A stretch of DNA of 9,191 nucleotides from Burkholderiales bacterium. GTDB lineage: Bacteria; Pseudomonadota; Gammaproteobacteria; Burkholderiales; Burkholderiaceae. The notes below the pieces were generated by a model, which ran no database searches, was not told where the DNA came from, and saw only the letters and a program-made list of their open reading frames with translations. Below, in pieces: positions 8,925 to 9,191 of this stretch (the stretch's first letter is position 1; each line of letters opens with the position of its first letter). The DNA is taken from contig CANBUA010000197.1 in NCBI GenBank assembly GCA_947372535.1, positions 1 to 9,191 on the forward strand, in the 5' to 3' direction. The position numbers were made by a program, and so were the translations under genes.

Positions 8925-9112
8925 TTTGCCGAAATCCGCCCCGGGTTTTGGGCGTTCGCAGGGGGCCTGCGCCAGCAAACTGGCGTGACAGGTGGTATGC
9001 GAAGCCTGAACCGCCGGAAGGGCGGGCACCAGGGTTTCACCACCCTGCTCTGCTCGCCACACAGTAACTTTGCGCGCCCAACCAGCGCGATCACAGCAAA
9101 CGGAGAAGCGTC
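8925..9112 (+). promoter_or_regulatory. Long structured 5' leader of rpmB
   Basis: The leader from the predicted start to the rpmB ATG is about 188 bases and can form a row of hairpins. These are CGCCC/GGGCG (8937-8941 with 8950-8954), TTCGCA/TGCGAA (8955-8960 with 8998-9003) enclosing CCTG/CAGG and CGCCAG-CAAA-CTGGCG (8966-8992), CCGCC/GGCGG (9011-9015 with 9021-9025), CAGGGT/ACCCTG (9030-9035 with 9042-9047), and CGCGC/GCGCG (9073-9077 with 9085-9089). The Shine-Dalgarno GGAG follows at 9102-9105. No T-run follows any stem, so any control would more likely act on translation or RNA stability than by intrinsic termination. Ribosomal protein leaders are often autoregulatory, but I cannot match this one to a named motif. 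Confidence 0.6.
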
Positions 9113-9191
9113 ATGGCACGCGTCTGTCAAGTCACGGGCAAGGGCCCGATGGTCGGGAACAATGTTTCCCATGCCAACAACAAAACCAAGC
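9113..9191 (+). CDS. rpmB: 50S ribosomal protein L28 (bL28), first 26 codons
   Basis: The frame begins at ATG 9113 with GGAG (9102-9105) seven bases upstream and runs off the right edge. The visible residues [20 protein letters not shown] followed by ANNKTK match the highly conserved bL28 N-terminus (E. coli begins [21 protein letters not shown]). L28 is a small protein of the large ribosomal subunit, about 78 residues in full. In many proteobacteria rpmG (L33) follows it; that would lie outside the window. Confidence 0.96.

Overview
The window looks like a chromosomal segment of a GC-rich betaproteobacterium, most likely Burkholderiales (Sphaerotilus/Leptothrix/Aquabacterium-like or Comamonadaceae-like). 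Support comes from the high GC content, the sequence character of FtsK, TrxB and L28, a PEP-CTERM surface protein, and a lipoprotein domain type that I associate with Burkholderiales. This assignment is inference from protein character; no database search was possible.

Layout. Positions 1-1734 (minus) hold the N-terminal 578 codons of the cell-division DNA translocase FtsK, which runs off the left edge. Positions 1858-6848 (plus) hold four genes for exported proteins: an NHL-repeat lipoprotein, an outer-membrane beta-barrel-like protein whose start overlaps the lipoprotein stop by one base, a signal-peptide-bearing caspase-like (C14) peptidase, and a PEP-CTERM protein with its own strong ribosome binding site. 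A hairpin terminator at 6870-6896 separates the last of these from a convergent Crp/Fnr-family regulator (6916-7584, minus). A 321-bp divergent intergenic region follows, then trxB (thioredoxin reductase, 7906-8856, plus). Last come a near-consensus sigma-70 promoter (8890-8918), a long leader rich in hairpins, and the first 26 codons of rpmB (ribosomal protein L28) at the right edge.

How the parts relate. ftsK, trxB and rpmB are housekeeping genes. The four-gene block between ftsK and the regulator/trxB pair looks like an accessory envelope module: all four products carry export signals, and together they would place a propeller lipoprotein, a barrel, a protease and a sorted surface protein in the envelope. 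Nothing in the sequence proves that they act together. The best candidates for something undescribed are this module and the structured rpmB leader.

No tRNA, rRNA, CRISPR array, insertion sequence or transposase was seen.
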